Shown: positions 47,712 through 57,361, numbered from the stretch's first letter. The stretch is 64,000 bases of DNA from Gordonia pseudamarae (GCF_025273675.1 NZ_CP045809.1:4836001-4900000); one strand, 5' to 3'. Numbers and translations: made by a program. Notes: generated by a model from the sequence alone, not told the origin.

Positions 47712-47924
47712 CTCGCATCCTCCACGCAGAACTGGAACACGTTACACCGGATGCTAGGGCATGCCATCGGGCGTCGCGAATCCGCCCGCACCGGGACTCC
47801 TCGACCGGCTCATCTATCTGGTGTCGACGCGTTTCGGTGACACAACCGCGGCGTCCTTTCCGATCTTGTACCGCAACGACGTTCCGACACCGGGTACCTG
47901 CTAGTCTCCGCAACAAACCGACCT

Positions 47925-49418
47925 ATGACAGTGGTGAGTGCGAGCATGGAAACCTTCGACGCCATGGAAACCTTCGACGCCGTTGAAACCTTCGATGTCC
48001 TGATCGTCGGAGCCGGCCTGGCGGGCATCGACGCCGCATACCGGCTGCGCGAGAAGAATCCCGACCTGAACTATGTGATCCTGGAGAACAGGGCGCGGAT
48101 CGGCGGCACCTGGGATCTGTTCACCTATCCGGGAATCCGCAGTGACTCCGACATTTTCACGCTCAGCTTTCCGTGGAATCCGTGGAAGGGCAACCGGCTC
48201 ATCGCCGAAGGCCACGAGATCCGCCAGTACCTCGAGGACACGGCCCACGACTTCGGTATCGCGCCGCACATCCGGTTCGGCAGCGAGGTGGTGGCGGCGG
48301 ACTTCGACACCGGCACCGGCCTGTGGACCGTCGACGTCCGGGTCGACGGGGAGCCGGCCACCTACCGGGCCCGGTTCTTCTACAGTTGCACCGGCTACTA
48401 CCGCTACGACGCCGGCTACCTGCCCGACTTCCCCGGCATCGACGATTTCACCGGAACCGTTGTGCACCCGCAGTTCTGGCCCGCCGACCTCGATTACACC
48501 GGCAAGAAGGTGGTGGTGATCGGCAGCGGCGCGACCGCGATCACCCTCATCCCGTCGATGGCCGCGACCGCCGGACACGTGACAATGCTGCAACGATCCC
48601 CCACCTACCTGTTCCCGTACCCGTGGACCGATCCCATCACCGCCGGTCTGCAGAAGGTGTTGCCACGCCAGCTGTCGCACGACATCACCCGTTACCGGAA
48701 CATGCTGCTCACGCTGGTCCTGTACCTGTTCTGCCGGGGTTTCCCCAAGGCGGCACGCCGGCTCCTGCGCTGGATCGCCGTGCGGCAACTGCCCGACGGG
48801 TACCCGGTGGACACCCACTTCAAACCCGCCTACCAGCCGTGGGATCAGCGACTGTGCATCATCCCTGACGCCGACTTCTACAAGGCCGTCGCCGACGGTT
48901 CGGCCGAGGTCGTCACCGACACCGTCGACACCTTCACGCCCACCGGCATCGCCCTCGCCTCCGGCCGCGAACTCGACGCGGACATCATCGTCACCGCGAC
49001 CGGTCTGGAACTGCTCGCCTTCGGCGGCATCGACCTGAGCGTCGACGGCGAACCCGTCGAGCCCGGCGACAAATACGCCTACCGCGGCTACATGCTGAAC
49101 GAGGTCCCCAACTTCGCGTGGTCGGTGGGCTACACGAACGCGTCGTGGACCCTGCGCGTCGACCTCACCAGCAAGGCTGTCGCCGATCTGATCCAGCATA
49201 TGCGCGCACACGGCTACACCCGTGCCTATCCGACACTCGACGGTGCCACACCACCGGCGCACGGGCTGCTCGAACTCGACTCCGGCTACGTGCGGCGGGC
49301 GGGTTCCCGGCTGCCGAAGGCCGCGGACACCGCCCCCTGGCTGGTGCGGCACAACGCGATCCTCGACGCCGTCGACGCCCGCCGCTATGACGTCACCGAG
49401 GCGATGGTCTTCTCCTGA
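47925..49418 (+). CDS. Flavin-containing (Baeyer-Villiger-type) monooxygenase
   Basis: A class B flavoprotein monooxygenase of about 497 residues. FAD motif VLIVGAGLAGIDAAYRL and IGGTWDLFTYPGIRSDSD are visible. The BVMO fingerprint region FTGTVVHPQFWPADLDYTGK is followed by the NADPH motif VVVIGSGATAITLIP and later the ATGLELLAFGG segment. The N-terminus contains three copies of an 18-bp unit encoding METFDA-like peptides, giving alternative starts at 47925, 47946 and 47964. The substrate is unknown. Confidence 0.9.
   Translation: MTVVSASMETFDAMETFDAVETFDVLIVGAGLAGIDAAYRLREKNPDLNYVILENRARIGGTWDLFTYPGIRSDSDIFTLSFPWNPWKGNRLIAEGHEIRQYLEDTAHDFGIAPHIRFGSEVVAADFDTGTGLWTVDVRVDGEPATYRARFFYSCTGYYRYDAGYLPDFPGIDDFTGTVVHPQFWPADLDYTGKKVVVIGSGATAITLIPSMAATAGHVTMLQRSPTYLFPYPWTDPITAGLQKVLPRQLSHDITRYRNMLLTLVLYLFCRGFPKAARRLLRWIAVRQLPDGYPVDTHFKPAYQPWDQRLCIIPDADFYKAVADGSAEVVTDTVDTFTPTGIALASGRELDADIIVTATGLELLAFGGIDLSVDGEPVEPGDKYAYRGYMLNEVPNFAWSVGYTNASWTLRVDLTSKAVADLIQHMRAHGYTRAYPTLDGATPPAHGLLELDSGYVRRAGSRLPKAADTAPWLVRHNAILDAVDARRYDVTEAMVFS
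47946..47999 (+). repeat. Three in-frame 18-bp repeats at the monooxygenase start
   Basis: ATGGAAACCTTCGACGCC occurs twice exactly, followed by a variant starting GTTGAAACC. It encodes METFDA-METFDA-VETFDV just before the FAD motif. Confidence 0.95.
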
Positions 49419-49448
49419 CCGCTGCCGCACCGGGATTAGGATGTGGGC

Positions 49449-49649
49449 GTGGACACTTCATCCGATCCCGTGGAGATGTTGCGGCGGTGGACCGATGTCG
49501 GCGGGGTGTGGCGCGTGAGTGGTCGCCGCGGCGACACCCTGGTCGTCGGGCTGTATCGGTGCGACGGCGGTGAGGAGGTCGACCGGCTGGTCTCGTCGGA
49601 CCCCGATCTGCGCCGCTATGTCGGGGACCGCGGCGACAGCCAATCCTGA
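49449..49649 (+). CDS. Small conserved hypothetical protein (66 aa)
   Basis: A short open frame with strong GC3 coding bias: DPVEMLRRWTDVGGVWRVSGRRG and TLVVGLYRCDGGEEVDRLVSSD. It lies 30 nt after the monooxygenase gene on the same strand. Similar small proteins occur in related actinobacteria as far as I recall, with no known function. The start is GTG 49449 or 49443. Confidence 0.6.
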   Translation: MDTSSDPVEMLRRWTDVGGVWRVSGRRGDTLVVGLYRCDGGEEVDRLVSSDPDLRRYVGDRGDSQS

Positions 49650-49723
49650 ACGGCACCGCCGCAGTTCCCTCACGGCACCCCGCGCCCACCTCCTCTCGTG
49701 CCGGGCCGGCACGAGAGTGACGG

Positions 49724-50890
49724 TCATTCGAAGACCAGGTCACCCCACAACCCGATGATCGCGGAGATCGCTCCCGGCCGGAACACCTTCGCGGGATCCT
49801 CGGACGCGAGATTCACCGTGCGCCCGGCACCGCCGGCCGCTTCCTGCAGGTCCGCGTAACTGACGCTCGTGTCCGAATGGCGTACCACGCCGTAGTAGTA
49901 CGTCCGCTCGTCCTGGTGATCGCGAAACTTCGACATGATGCGCATCGGCGGCGAGACCGAACAGGTCTTGGTGAGCTGTCCACGATCATTCCTGAACGTC
50001 GCGACGACAGTGGCTCCCTCGGGGAAGGGATCACCGTAGTAGTCCTTGTCGAAATCGAGCCAGAAGAAGTCGAGGTACTCCCGGCCGGGAACGAGCACGG
50101 CGGCCGTGTCGGCGACGGCGAGATCGTTGTCCCTGGCCAGGACTTCCGCCTCGTGCTTCGCCTCCTCCGACGGGGTGTCCTCCCGCACCGAAGTAAGCAT
50201 GAGGTTCCGCGGACGCGGGGCCGGCGTCGTCTCGGCCACCGGAACCTCCTCATCCGCGTCATGGGCTACTACAGCGTCATCGGCGGCGGCGTCGGCCTCG
50301 ACCAGATCCGCCGAATCGTCGGGGGCCGGGTCGGGCCCGCCTTCCTCATCGTCGGGGTCGTCGCCGGCCTCCGTCCGATACAGTTCGGCCAGCGCGACCA
50401 GATCCTCACGGGACAGCGGATCACCGGCCCGCAGTTTCCAGGCCGTCATCGCGTCGAGGGCTTCGCGGACGGTGGTGGGATCGTCGGTCAGCAACGCGCA
50501 CTCGTCAAGGCGCCGAGCGGAATTGGCCGACACGTTCGCCGAGCCGACAACCAGGAAGGTCTCCGGATCGGGATGCTCGCGGGTCGGCTTGCGCTCACAC
50601 ACGATCGTCTTCGCGTGCAACCCGGGCAGTGAATAGATCACCACCCCGGAATCCTTCCAGGCGAGCAGGGCGCTGGGAGCCGTACTCTCCTGTGCCACAG
50701 CCTTCGTCGAAGCATCAACAATGATCGACGATCCGCTGCGCAGCGGCAGCTGCTCGGTCGCGCCGTCGCCGATATAGGCGACCGCCGCGGTGATCTGCCG
50801 CGAGCCGCCCAACAACCCGGTGATCTCATCCCACACCCGTCCGCTGATCATGCGTACGGTGCGTTCGTTGCCCAAGCCCAGATCTTGCAT
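49724..50890 (-). CDS. Phospholipase D-like domain protein
   Basis: A 388-residue protein. The N-terminal half is a PLD-like nuclease or hydrolase domain: SLPGLHAKTIVCE followed by FLVVGSANVSANSARRL gives one HxK...GSxN motif, so two molecules probably form the active site. An acidic linker (about residues 190-240, rich in DD and EE) joins a C-terminal domain of unknown function with a WLDFDKDYYGDPFPEGATVVA segment. ATG 50890 (MQDLGLGNERTV) was chosen over the long extension to 51088. It may be a stand-alone nuclease; no restriction partners are adjacent. Confidence 0.75.
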   Translation of the reverse strand: MQDLGLGNERTVRMISGRVWDEITGLLGGSRQITAAVAYIGDGATEQLPLRSGSSIIVDASTKAVAQESTAPSALLAWKDSGVVIYSLPGLHAKTIVCERKPTREHPDPETFLVVGSANVSANSARRLDECALLTDDPTTVREALDAMTAWKLRAGDPLSREDLVALAELYRTEAGDDPDDEEGGPDPAPDDSADLVEADAAADDAVVAHDADEEVPVAETTPAPRPRNLMLTSVREDTPSEEAKHEAEVLARDNDLAVADTAAVLVPGREYLDFFWLDFDKDYYGDPFPEGATVVATFRNDRGQLTKTCSVSPPMRIMSKFRDHQDERTYYYGVVRHSDTSVSYADLQEAAGGAGRTVNLASEDPAKVFRPGAISAIIGLWGDLVFE

Positions 50891-51171
50891 CCCGACAGCA
50901 TAAGCAACGCGCCGTGCGGCGCTACCGTGCTGGCCCGTCACTCCGAATCTCGGCCACAGGGTATCCTCGAAAGCTGGCCATACACGTTGTCGACCTCGAT
51001 CGATACCGTCGGCCGTCGGCACGGTGGGCCGGTCATCCGACGACCGGGACGACGATCCATCCGACGGTCGGACATCCGCACTCCGCATTCGTGAGCAACA
51101 GCAACGTTTTCCGCCCCGTACGGAAGCGTGTTCATCAACTCACGCAGCAGATTTCGCACTACGCTCAACCG

Positions 51172-52557
51172 ATGGACAAACGTGCCGGCCGACCGGCATA
51201 CACCAGGGTCGTCGCCGAGGCCGTCGTCGGTGGCACGCTCGGCGGGCTGGCGGCCTCGGTGCTGGTGGTCGCGGTCACCAGCACCATCAAGGCGATGCTG
51301 GCATGGGTCGTGGACCAGGACTCGTGGGTGATCCTGACGGCACCGTTCGTCGGCATCGTCGCGGCGGTCTTGCTGCTGAACCGCGTCGCCGACGGCCGCG
51401 CCGCACAACGAGCGGACAGGGCCGGCGCACCGCCCCGTCGATTCAGCGCGTGGCTGCGGTTTCCGGCGAACGCGGTGCGCGCCGACCTGACCGCCGACGT
51501 GGTGCACTCGGCGGGCCACGAGGAAACCTTCCCGTCGCGGCTGGCACCCATCCGGGCGCTCGCTATCGTCACGACGGTCGGACTCGGGGCGCCGATGGGC
51601 ACCGAGTCCCCCGCGGCCCATCTCGGCGTCGCCGCCGGATCCGCGGCCGGTGGCCTCGGCCGGCACGAGTGGTTGCGCAGACTCGCCCGCCCGGGCGGTG
51701 TCGGCGGCGGCGCGGCCGGGGTCGCGGTGCTCATGGGACTGCCCCTGGTGGGATTGGCATTCATCCTCGAGCTCGGGCGGCGCAGTCAGGCCCCGGTTTC
51801 GCTGCCGCGAGTCCTGGCGGCAACCAGTGGGGCGCTCACCGGCTGGGCGATCAACTCGCTGCTCGAGCTCAGCCTGATCAGGCTGATCGTCCCGGTGACG
51901 CCACCGAACAGTGTGCTGCAAGCCATATGGGCCGCGGTCGTCGTCGGTGCTCTCGCCGGGGCGGTGTCCTCGGCGGCCGGCGCCGCGATCTACCAGGCAC
52001 GCGGTTGGCAGGCCGGACTCGTGACCAAACTTCTGGTCGGGAGCGCGGCCCTGCTGGCCTGCCTGCTGCTCATCAGCGTGATCGCCACCCCCGCGGCGGC
52101 CATCGGACCCGGAGCGGGCGCCATCACCTGGGCCGAAACGGCGCAGGCCTCCGCCGGGGTACTGCTGCTGGTGGCGATGCTCCGGGCGTTGGCCACCACC
52201 GCCGCCGTGATGGCCGGTGGGTGCGGCGGACTTTTCGTTCCGCTGCTGTCCATCGGCGACCTCTGCGGACGGGCACTCGCGCCCGGGCTCGGTGTTTCCC
52301 CTGATCTGGCCGCATCCGCCGGGGCGGCGGGCGGCGTGGCCGGCGGCTATCGGCTCCCGCTGACCGCGGTCGCGATGGTCCTGACCGTCGGCGGTCCGCT
52401 GTCGGCGCGGCTGACCTGCGCCGCGACGGTGCTATGCGCGGTGGGCGCGGCGATTCCGGTGAGCTATCTGCTCGACCGCTACGTCCTGCACCGCGCCACC
52501 ACACCCCCGGTACCGCCCGCCGAACCATCGGCGACGGAAAGTCCCCGCCACGGATGA
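51172..52557 (+). CDS. ClC-family chloride channel/transporter
   Basis: A multi-spanning membrane protein of about 461 residues. GAPMGTESPAAHLGVAAGSA corresponds to the G(K/R)EGP selectivity helix, with Thr-Glu in place of the usual residues. GGCGGLFVPLLSIGDLCGRALA matches the GGIFAPSL motif. About ten hydrophobic helices are apparent. There is no CBS domain at the C-terminus. ATG 51172 precedes MDKRAGRPAYTRV; a GTG at 51090 is possible. The 281 nt upstream (50891-51171) hold no other gene that I can support. Confidence 0.88.
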   Translation: MDKRAGRPAYTRVVAEAVVGGTLGGLAASVLVVAVTSTIKAMLAWVVDQDSWVILTAPFVGIVAAVLLLNRVADGRAAQRADRAGAPPRRFSAWLRFPANAVRADLTADVVHSAGHEETFPSRLAPIRALAIVTTVGLGAPMGTESPAAHLGVAAGSAAGGLGRHEWLRRLARPGGVGGGAAGVAVLMGLPLVGLAFILELGRRSQAPVSLPRVLAATSGALTGWAINSLLELSLIRLIVPVTPPNSVLQAIWAAVVVGALAGAVSSAAGAAIYQARGWQAGLVTKLLVGSAALLACLLLISVIATPAAAIGPGAGAITWAETAQASAGVLLLVAMLRALATTAAVMAGGCGGLFVPLLSIGDLCGRALAPGLGVSPDLAASAGAAGGVAGGYRLPLTAVAMVLTVGGPLSARLTCAATVLCAVGAAIPVSYLLDRYVLHRATTPPVPPAEPSATESPRHG

Positions 52558-52574
52558 AAACCGGACCACCGACT

Positions 52575-52645
52575 CCCGAACCGATCTCCCCCGAACCGAT
52601 GCCCCCTAACCGATGACGACCGGACCGATGACGACCGAACCGATG
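52575..52645 (+). repeat. About five 15-bp tandem repeats over the AraC gene start
   Basis: Units built on CGAACCGATG recur at spacings of 15, 14, 15 and 15 nt, with ACCGAT at 52580, 52595, 52609, 52624 and 52639. They run from the upstream region into the first codons and provide several ATGs. Confidence 0.85.
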
Positions 52646-53659
52646 ATCCGGGCCGCGAGCCTGCGCGGGTTCGCCGAACTCGTCTCCGAACAAGGCGGGG
52701 ACCCGGCGGCGCTGCTCCGGCGGTTCGGCATTCCCGACGACGCGCTCCTCGCCGATGATCGCCTGATCTCCATCACCGCTCACGATCTCATCCTGGACGC
52801 GGCGGCAAGGGACCTGGCCTGCCCGGATCTGGGCCTGCGCCTGGCGGTGGCCCAGGATCTGACGATCCTGGGGCCGTTGGCGCTGGCGATCGAATCAGCG
52901 GGTTCGGTTGCCGAGGCACTCGATTGCGCGGCGCGGTTCATGTACGTGCACAGCCCGGCGCTGCGGATCGGTGTCGAGCCCGATCCGGCGGGCCGCCGCA
53001 ATGTGGTGGCCTTCGCCTACCGCAAGGATCTGCGTGAATCGCCCTATTCGCCGCAGGCCATCGAATTGGGGCTCGGCCTGTTTCATCGCACCGCGGTGCG
53101 ATTGCTGGGCGACGGGCTGCCACTGTATTCGGTCCGGATCCCGCATCAGCCGTTGTCGCCGGTATCGCGGTATACGGAGTTCTTCGATGTTCCCGATGTG
53201 CGCTTCGGTGCGCCGTTCGCGTGCCTGATCGCCGAGCGCAGCGTTCTCGATGAGCGACTCGGCGGCGCCAACGCCCAGATCTGCGCCCTCGCGCAGGACT
53301 ACCTCGCACAGCATTTTCCCGACCCCAGAACGATGACAGCTGTCCGGGTGCGGACCGCGCTGACGGCGATCCTCGGGATTCGCACACCGTCCATGGCCGA
53401 TGTCGCCAGACTGCTGGCTCTGCATCCACGCACGCTCCAGCGTCGGCTCTCGGCGGAGGGGACGTCCTTCGCGGTGGTGCTCGACGAGGTCCGGCGGGAC
53501 ACCTCCTACCGGTACATCGTGACGACGAACATGCGGTTCTCCCAGGTGGCGTCCCTGGTCGGGTTCAACGAACAGTCAACCCTCAGTCATGCGGTGCGGC
53601 GCTGGTTCGGCGTCGATCCACGCGGACTTCGGGCGGGTGCGGGCGACCCCGGACCATAG
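52613..53659 (+). CDS. AraC-family transcriptional regulator
   Basis: A protein of about 348 residues. An N-terminal Arabinose_bd-like domain (ELVSEQGGDPAALLRRFGIPDD, DLGLRLAVAQDLTILGPLALAI) is followed by a C-terminal AraC helix-turn-helix (SMADVARLLALHPRTLQRRLSAEG and FSQVASLVGFNEQSTLSHAVRRWFG). This layout is typical of OruR/ArgR-type activators of catabolism and lipases. The gene sits 73 nt upstream of a secreted-type lipase gene on the same strand, its possible target. Three successive in-frame ATGs (52613, 52628, 52643) arise from a 15-bp tandem repeat, so the true start is uncertain. Confidence 0.9.
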   Translation: MTTGPMTTEPMIRAASLRGFAELVSEQGGDPAALLRRFGIPDDALLADDRLISITAHDLILDAAARDLACPDLGLRLAVAQDLTILGPLALAIESAGSVAEALDCAARFMYVHSPALRIGVEPDPAGRRNVVAFAYRKDLRESPYSPQAIELGLGLFHRTAVRLLGDGLPLYSVRIPHQPLSPVSRYTEFFDVPDVRFGAPFACLIAERSVLDERLGGANAQICALAQDYLAQHFPDPRTMTAVRVRTALTAILGIRTPSMADVARLLALHPRTLQRRLSAEGTSFAVVLDEVRRDTSYRYIVTTNMRFSQVASLVGFNEQSTLSHAVRRWFGVDPRGLRAGAGDPGP

Positions 53660-53732
53660 CGTCCCACCCACCCTCCCCCAAGTTGTCGTGCTGACACAAG
53701 TTTCGGACGTCGCGCTCGGGCAGTGTGGTGCC

Positions 53733-55184
53733 ATGACATCGCGCTACCCAGTCACCGCCCTGCCGGAGACCGACGCCCGGCCGACACCGGAGGCCGTCGA
53801 TCCCGCCGCCCCGGACGGTTCCGCCGAGGCGCCGGTGTACCCGAACCCGGGCGACGAGCCACTGGGCGCGCATACCGACGACCGTGGGGTCCGGCGCCCC
53901 CCGCGGCCGCTACACGATCCCTTCTACGACACGCCCGGCGACCTGTCGCTGCTCGACCCCGGAACGATCGTCCGCAGTCGACGCGTCCGGCTCGGATTCC
54001 TCGGCCTCGTACCGCAGCGGAACCTGATCGCCCATCAACTCGCATTCCGCAGCACCGATCTCCACGGGCGTCCCGAACTCGCGGTCACCACCGTGGTGAC
54101 GGCCGGCCGGCCGGCCACGGCCCGGCCTCCCCGGATGATCGCCTACCAGTGCGCCATCGACGCCGTGGCCGATGTGTGTTTCCCCTCGTACGCGCTGCGT
54201 GCCGGCGCGCGGGCCTGGGGTTCATTCCCGCAGCTGGAGTTGCTGGTGATCGCGGCGCTCGCCGCCCGCGGCTACGTGGTCACGGTCGCCGACCACGAGG
54301 GCCGGGGCGGCAGATTCGCCGCACCACGCGAACCCGGCCATCGGGTCCTCGACGGAATCCGGGCGACCCTCGCCTTCGCGCCGCTGCGCCTGGCCGCCGC
54401 CACCCCGGTCGGACTCATCGGCTACTCCGGCGGCGGCATGGCCAGCGCGTGGACCGCCGAACTGGCACCCGCCTACGCCCCGGAACTGCCGATCGTCGGG
54501 GCAGTCCTGGGATCGCCGGTCGGGGATCCCGGTCAAGCGTTCCGCAAACTCAACGGCGGACTGTTCGCCGGGCTGCCGGCCCTTGTGGTGTCCGGCCTGC
54601 GCGAGGTCTATCCAGGACTGGACGACGTCATCAGCCGATACGGGACTACCGAGGGGCTGCGCCGACTCGACGCGCTCCGCGAGATGACCACGGTCAAGGC
54701 CGTGGCGCACTGTGCCTACGACGACTTCGGCGACTACATCGACGTCCCCCTCGACGACATTCTCGCCGGCGAGGAGGTGTCGGCGGTCTTCGATGACCTG
54801 CGCCTCGGTGTCACCGCCCCGGCCTGCCCCGTGTTGGTCGTGCAGGCCGAACGCGACCGCACCATCGACGTCGCCGACGTCGATGCCCTCGTCGGCCGGT
54901 ACCTCGACGGCGGTGCGGACCTCCGATATCTGCGGGACCGCTCGAGCGGACACAACTCGGCGATGATCCTGGCCCTGCCGACGATGCTCGGATGGCTGGA
55001 GCGACGATTCGACACGGCGATGGCGACCCCGGGCCGACACACCACGAGGTCCTTCCTCTTCGCGCCACGGGCCCGGCGCGGCTTCTCGGCGCTTTTGCAC
55101 GCGAGCGCACGCACCGTCATCGGACGCCACCGCAGCACGGCACCGACGCGGAACCGGACGGCCCCCTCACCCGAGTACCGCTGA
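53733..55184 (+). CDS. Lipase/esterase of the fungal-type secretory lipase (LIP) family
   Basis: An alpha/beta hydrolase of about 483 residues. Nucleophile elbow VGLIGYSGGGMASAW (Ser about residue 232), oxyanion and lid segments YVVTVADHEGRGGRFAAPR, acid residue region VLVVQAERDRTIDVADVD and His in RDRSSGHNSAMIL match the LIP lipase family, common in mycolata. The N-terminus (MTSRYPVTALPETDARPTPE) has no convincing signal peptide, so export is uncertain. It lies downstream of the AraC regulator gene. Confidence 0.88.
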   Translation: MTSRYPVTALPETDARPTPEAVDPAAPDGSAEAPVYPNPGDEPLGAHTDDRGVRRPPRPLHDPFYDTPGDLSLLDPGTIVRSRRVRLGFLGLVPQRNLIAHQLAFRSTDLHGRPELAVTTVVTAGRPATARPPRMIAYQCAIDAVADVCFPSYALRAGARAWGSFPQLELLVIAALAARGYVVTVADHEGRGGRFAAPREPGHRVLDGIRATLAFAPLRLAAATPVGLIGYSGGGMASAWTAELAPAYAPELPIVGAVLGSPVGDPGQAFRKLNGGLFAGLPALVVSGLREVYPGLDDVISRYGTTEGLRRLDALREMTTVKAVAHCAYDDFGDYIDVPLDDILAGEEVSAVFDDLRLGVTAPACPVLVVQAERDRTIDVADVDALVGRYLDGGADLRYLRDRSSGHNSAMILALPTMLGWLERRFDTAMATPGRHTTRSFLFAPRARRGFSALLHASARTVIGRHRSTAPTRNRTAPSPEYR

Positions 55185-55367
55185 CAGGGGTCAGGAGGGC
55201 CGGAAATTCCACCGTGCGCCAGGCTATTCCGGGGCATCGAACGACTACCGGGCCCACCGACCCCCAGGGCCGGGGCAGCGAGGCGATCCGGTCCCCTACA
55301 TCTCCGGCGACAACCTGCCCGTCTCCGGCGGCATCGGCGTACACACCCGCTCTCTGTACAGCCGCGC

Positions 55368-56633
55368 TCAGCGCGCGCCGAGCGCGGTGCTCGGAGATCC
55401 GCCTCTGGGGCGCTGGTTGGCGAGGTGCCCCATCATGTAGCGGATGCAGTTGTCGATCTTCTCGCGCCACGCGGCGATAGCCGCCTCCTGGTCCGAGTTC
55501 CCGATCGCGTCCAAGACCTTGCTGTCATCGACAAGGATTCCGTCCACGGGGTGCTGGTACGAGATTCCCAGCGCGGCCGCGAACAACCGGATCTGCAGGG
55601 TGAGCCGGGTGAACATCGCCTCGATCCGGGGCATGTCGGCCGCCCGTGCCAGCTCGTCCTGCAGGTCCAGGTCGAGCGCGCCCGTCACGGCGGGGACGTC
55701 CCTGGTCACGCTGAGACCGATGCTCGCCCAAATCTCGCCGACGGTGCGCGGCACGCCGTCACCCCGCGCAGCCAGCCGCCGGACGAGCGCGGTGCCGAGC
55801 AGCCCCCGGGCGGTGTACGACTCGAGGACGTCGCGTTCCGCGGGCGCCGGGACGTAGAAGTGGCCCGCCCGGTCCTGGTTGACCAGGCCGTCCTCCGCGA
55901 GATGGCGGAGCGCGTCCGAGAGCGCACCGGCCGACAGCCCCGTCCGGGTGACCATCGCGCGCAGGTTGATGACGCGGCCCGCGTGCAGATCGCCGTCCGC
56001 GATCGCCTCGCAGAGGCCGCTGACCACGATCACCGAGTTCTTCTCCCGGTGTGCCGCATTGACCACCGCCCGGACTTCAGCATCCGAATCAGAAGTCCGT
56101 TCACCTCGACTCCAGCCGAAGGCGCCGCGTTCGCCGCGGAACCACGCCCGCACGGCCTCCTGCAGATCGAGCAGCTCGGGGAGCTGTCGCGGATCGAGGG
56201 CGGTGACCATCGGGCTCAGCAACTCCAGCCAGCGCCGTGGTGCGACTACGACGGCGCGGATGCCCGGATTCCGGCGCACCCAGGTTGCCGACTGCTGGTC
56301 GAGCTCGAAATCGACCACGATCGTCGCCGCGCGGCCGCGCGGCACCCGATCGGTCGCGCGGCGCAACAGCTCGACGGGCCGAGCCTGTGCCTCCGGCTCG
56401 GGCTCCTCGACGCACATGGCGCCGCACAGGAGCACCTCCACGGCGTCCGAGACCTCGCGCGTGGACGCCGGGCTGCGGCGCGATCGCCCCAGCGCCGGCG
56501 CGCCGCTGTGGAACACAAGCACCGAGCGGCCCGGCTCGAGGTGCACGAACAGCAGGACCGCGTTCAGCGGCAGGACGGGATCGGCGCCGCCGGCCGGGAC
56601 CGCCGGGAAGTGCTCGCGGCGGATCCGCGACAC
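55368..56633 (-). CDS. GntR/FadR-type (FCD domain) regulator with an unknown N-terminal domain
   Basis: A 421-residue protein. The last half is a FadR-like regulator: winged helix INLRAMVTRTGLSAGALSDALRHLAEDGLVNQDRAGHFYVPAP (about residues 215-260, cited in part) and an all-helical FCD ligand domain ending REKIDNCIRYMMGHLA. The first 200 residues (LPLNAVLLFVHLEPGRSVLVFHSG, AATIVVDFELDQQSATW, AVVVAPRRWLELLSP) form an extra alpha/beta domain not normal for this family. The start abuts a beheaded LysR gene on the other strand. Confidence 0.8.
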   Translation of the reverse strand: MSRIRREHFPAVPAGGADPVLPLNAVLLFVHLEPGRSVLVFHSGAPALGRSRRSPASTREVSDAVEVLLCGAMCVEEPEPEAQARPVELLRRATDRVPRGRAATIVVDFELDQQSATWVRRNPGIRAVVVAPRRWLELLSPMVTALDPRQLPELLDLQEAVRAWFRGERGAFGWSRGERTSDSDAEVRAVVNAAHREKNSVIVVSGLCEAIADGDLHAGRVINLRAMVTRTGLSAGALSDALRHLAEDGLVNQDRAGHFYVPAPAERDVLESYTARGLLGTALVRRLAARGDGVPRTVGEIWASIGLSVTRDVPAVTGALDLDLQDELARAADMPRIEAMFTRLTLQIRLFAAALGISYQHPVDGILVDDSKVLDAIGNSDQEAAIAAWREKIDNCIRYMMGHLANQRPRGGSPSTALGAR

Positions 56634-56637
56634 CGTC

Positions 56638-57361
56638 CGGGTGCTTTACGCTCTGCGGATTCTCCACCGCCTCAACCCAACTCCTGCCCCCGACCGCGGT
56701 AACCCTGCAGCACCGCCATCCACATCTCGCCGTCCGGCTGGTCCAGGCGGACCCCGCCGAGTGCTTCGAGCTCCTCGAGATGGGGGAGGCCGATCTGGCA
56801 CTGGTCATGGTGACCACCACTTCGCCGCCCCTCGGCGACGCCCGCTTCGATCAGCAACTCCTCGTGGACGATCCGCTGGACCTGGTGGTGCCGGTGAACC
56901 ATCCGCTGACCTCGCGCGAGCGCGTCACCCTGGCTGACGCCGCCAGGGAGCAGTGGATCGTCAGCCGGCCCGAGAGCGCGTACCACCAACTGACCGTCGC
57001 CGCATGTGTCACCGCGGAATTCACGCCGAACCTGGTGCACCAGGCCGACGAATGGGAGACCGGGGCCGCGATGGTGTCCCAGGAACTGGGCGTGACACTG
57101 GTTCCACGGCGGGGGAGGCTGAGTCCGGAATGGTCCGTGACCCGGATCCGCCTGTCCGGGGAGCCCGTGCCGGCGCGCAGGATCGTGGCCGCGACCCGGC
57201 GGGGCGCGTCGAACCACCCGGTCGTCGCGGAGGCTCTGGAGATCGTCCGGGCCAGGTGCGAGATCTTGTACTCCGACCCCACCGGCGGCACCGCATCGCC
57301 CCCACAGACCACGAATCCCCCGCAGACCACGAATCACAGTGAAGGAGAGATCAGTACATGA
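56638..57361 (+). pseudogene. 5'-truncated LysR-type regulator (substrate-binding domain only)
   Basis: From about 56638 the frame gives GCFTLCGFSTASTQLLPP, HPHLAVRLVQADPAECFELLEMGEADLALVM and later MVSQELGVTLVPR, a normal LysR effector domain of about 220 residues. The DNA-binding helix-turn-helix that should precede it is absent; its place is taken by the oppositely oriented GntR-type gene. No start codon with a ribosome site is visible. The stop overlaps the Ldh-family ATG (ATGA), so the fragment was once coupled to that gene. It is probably a remnant after rearrangement. Confidence 0.75.

Noticed and set aside
54992..55480. Open frames between the lipase and GntR-type genes
   Set aside because: They are shadows of the flanking genes with no start signals; 55185-55367 holds nothing I can support.
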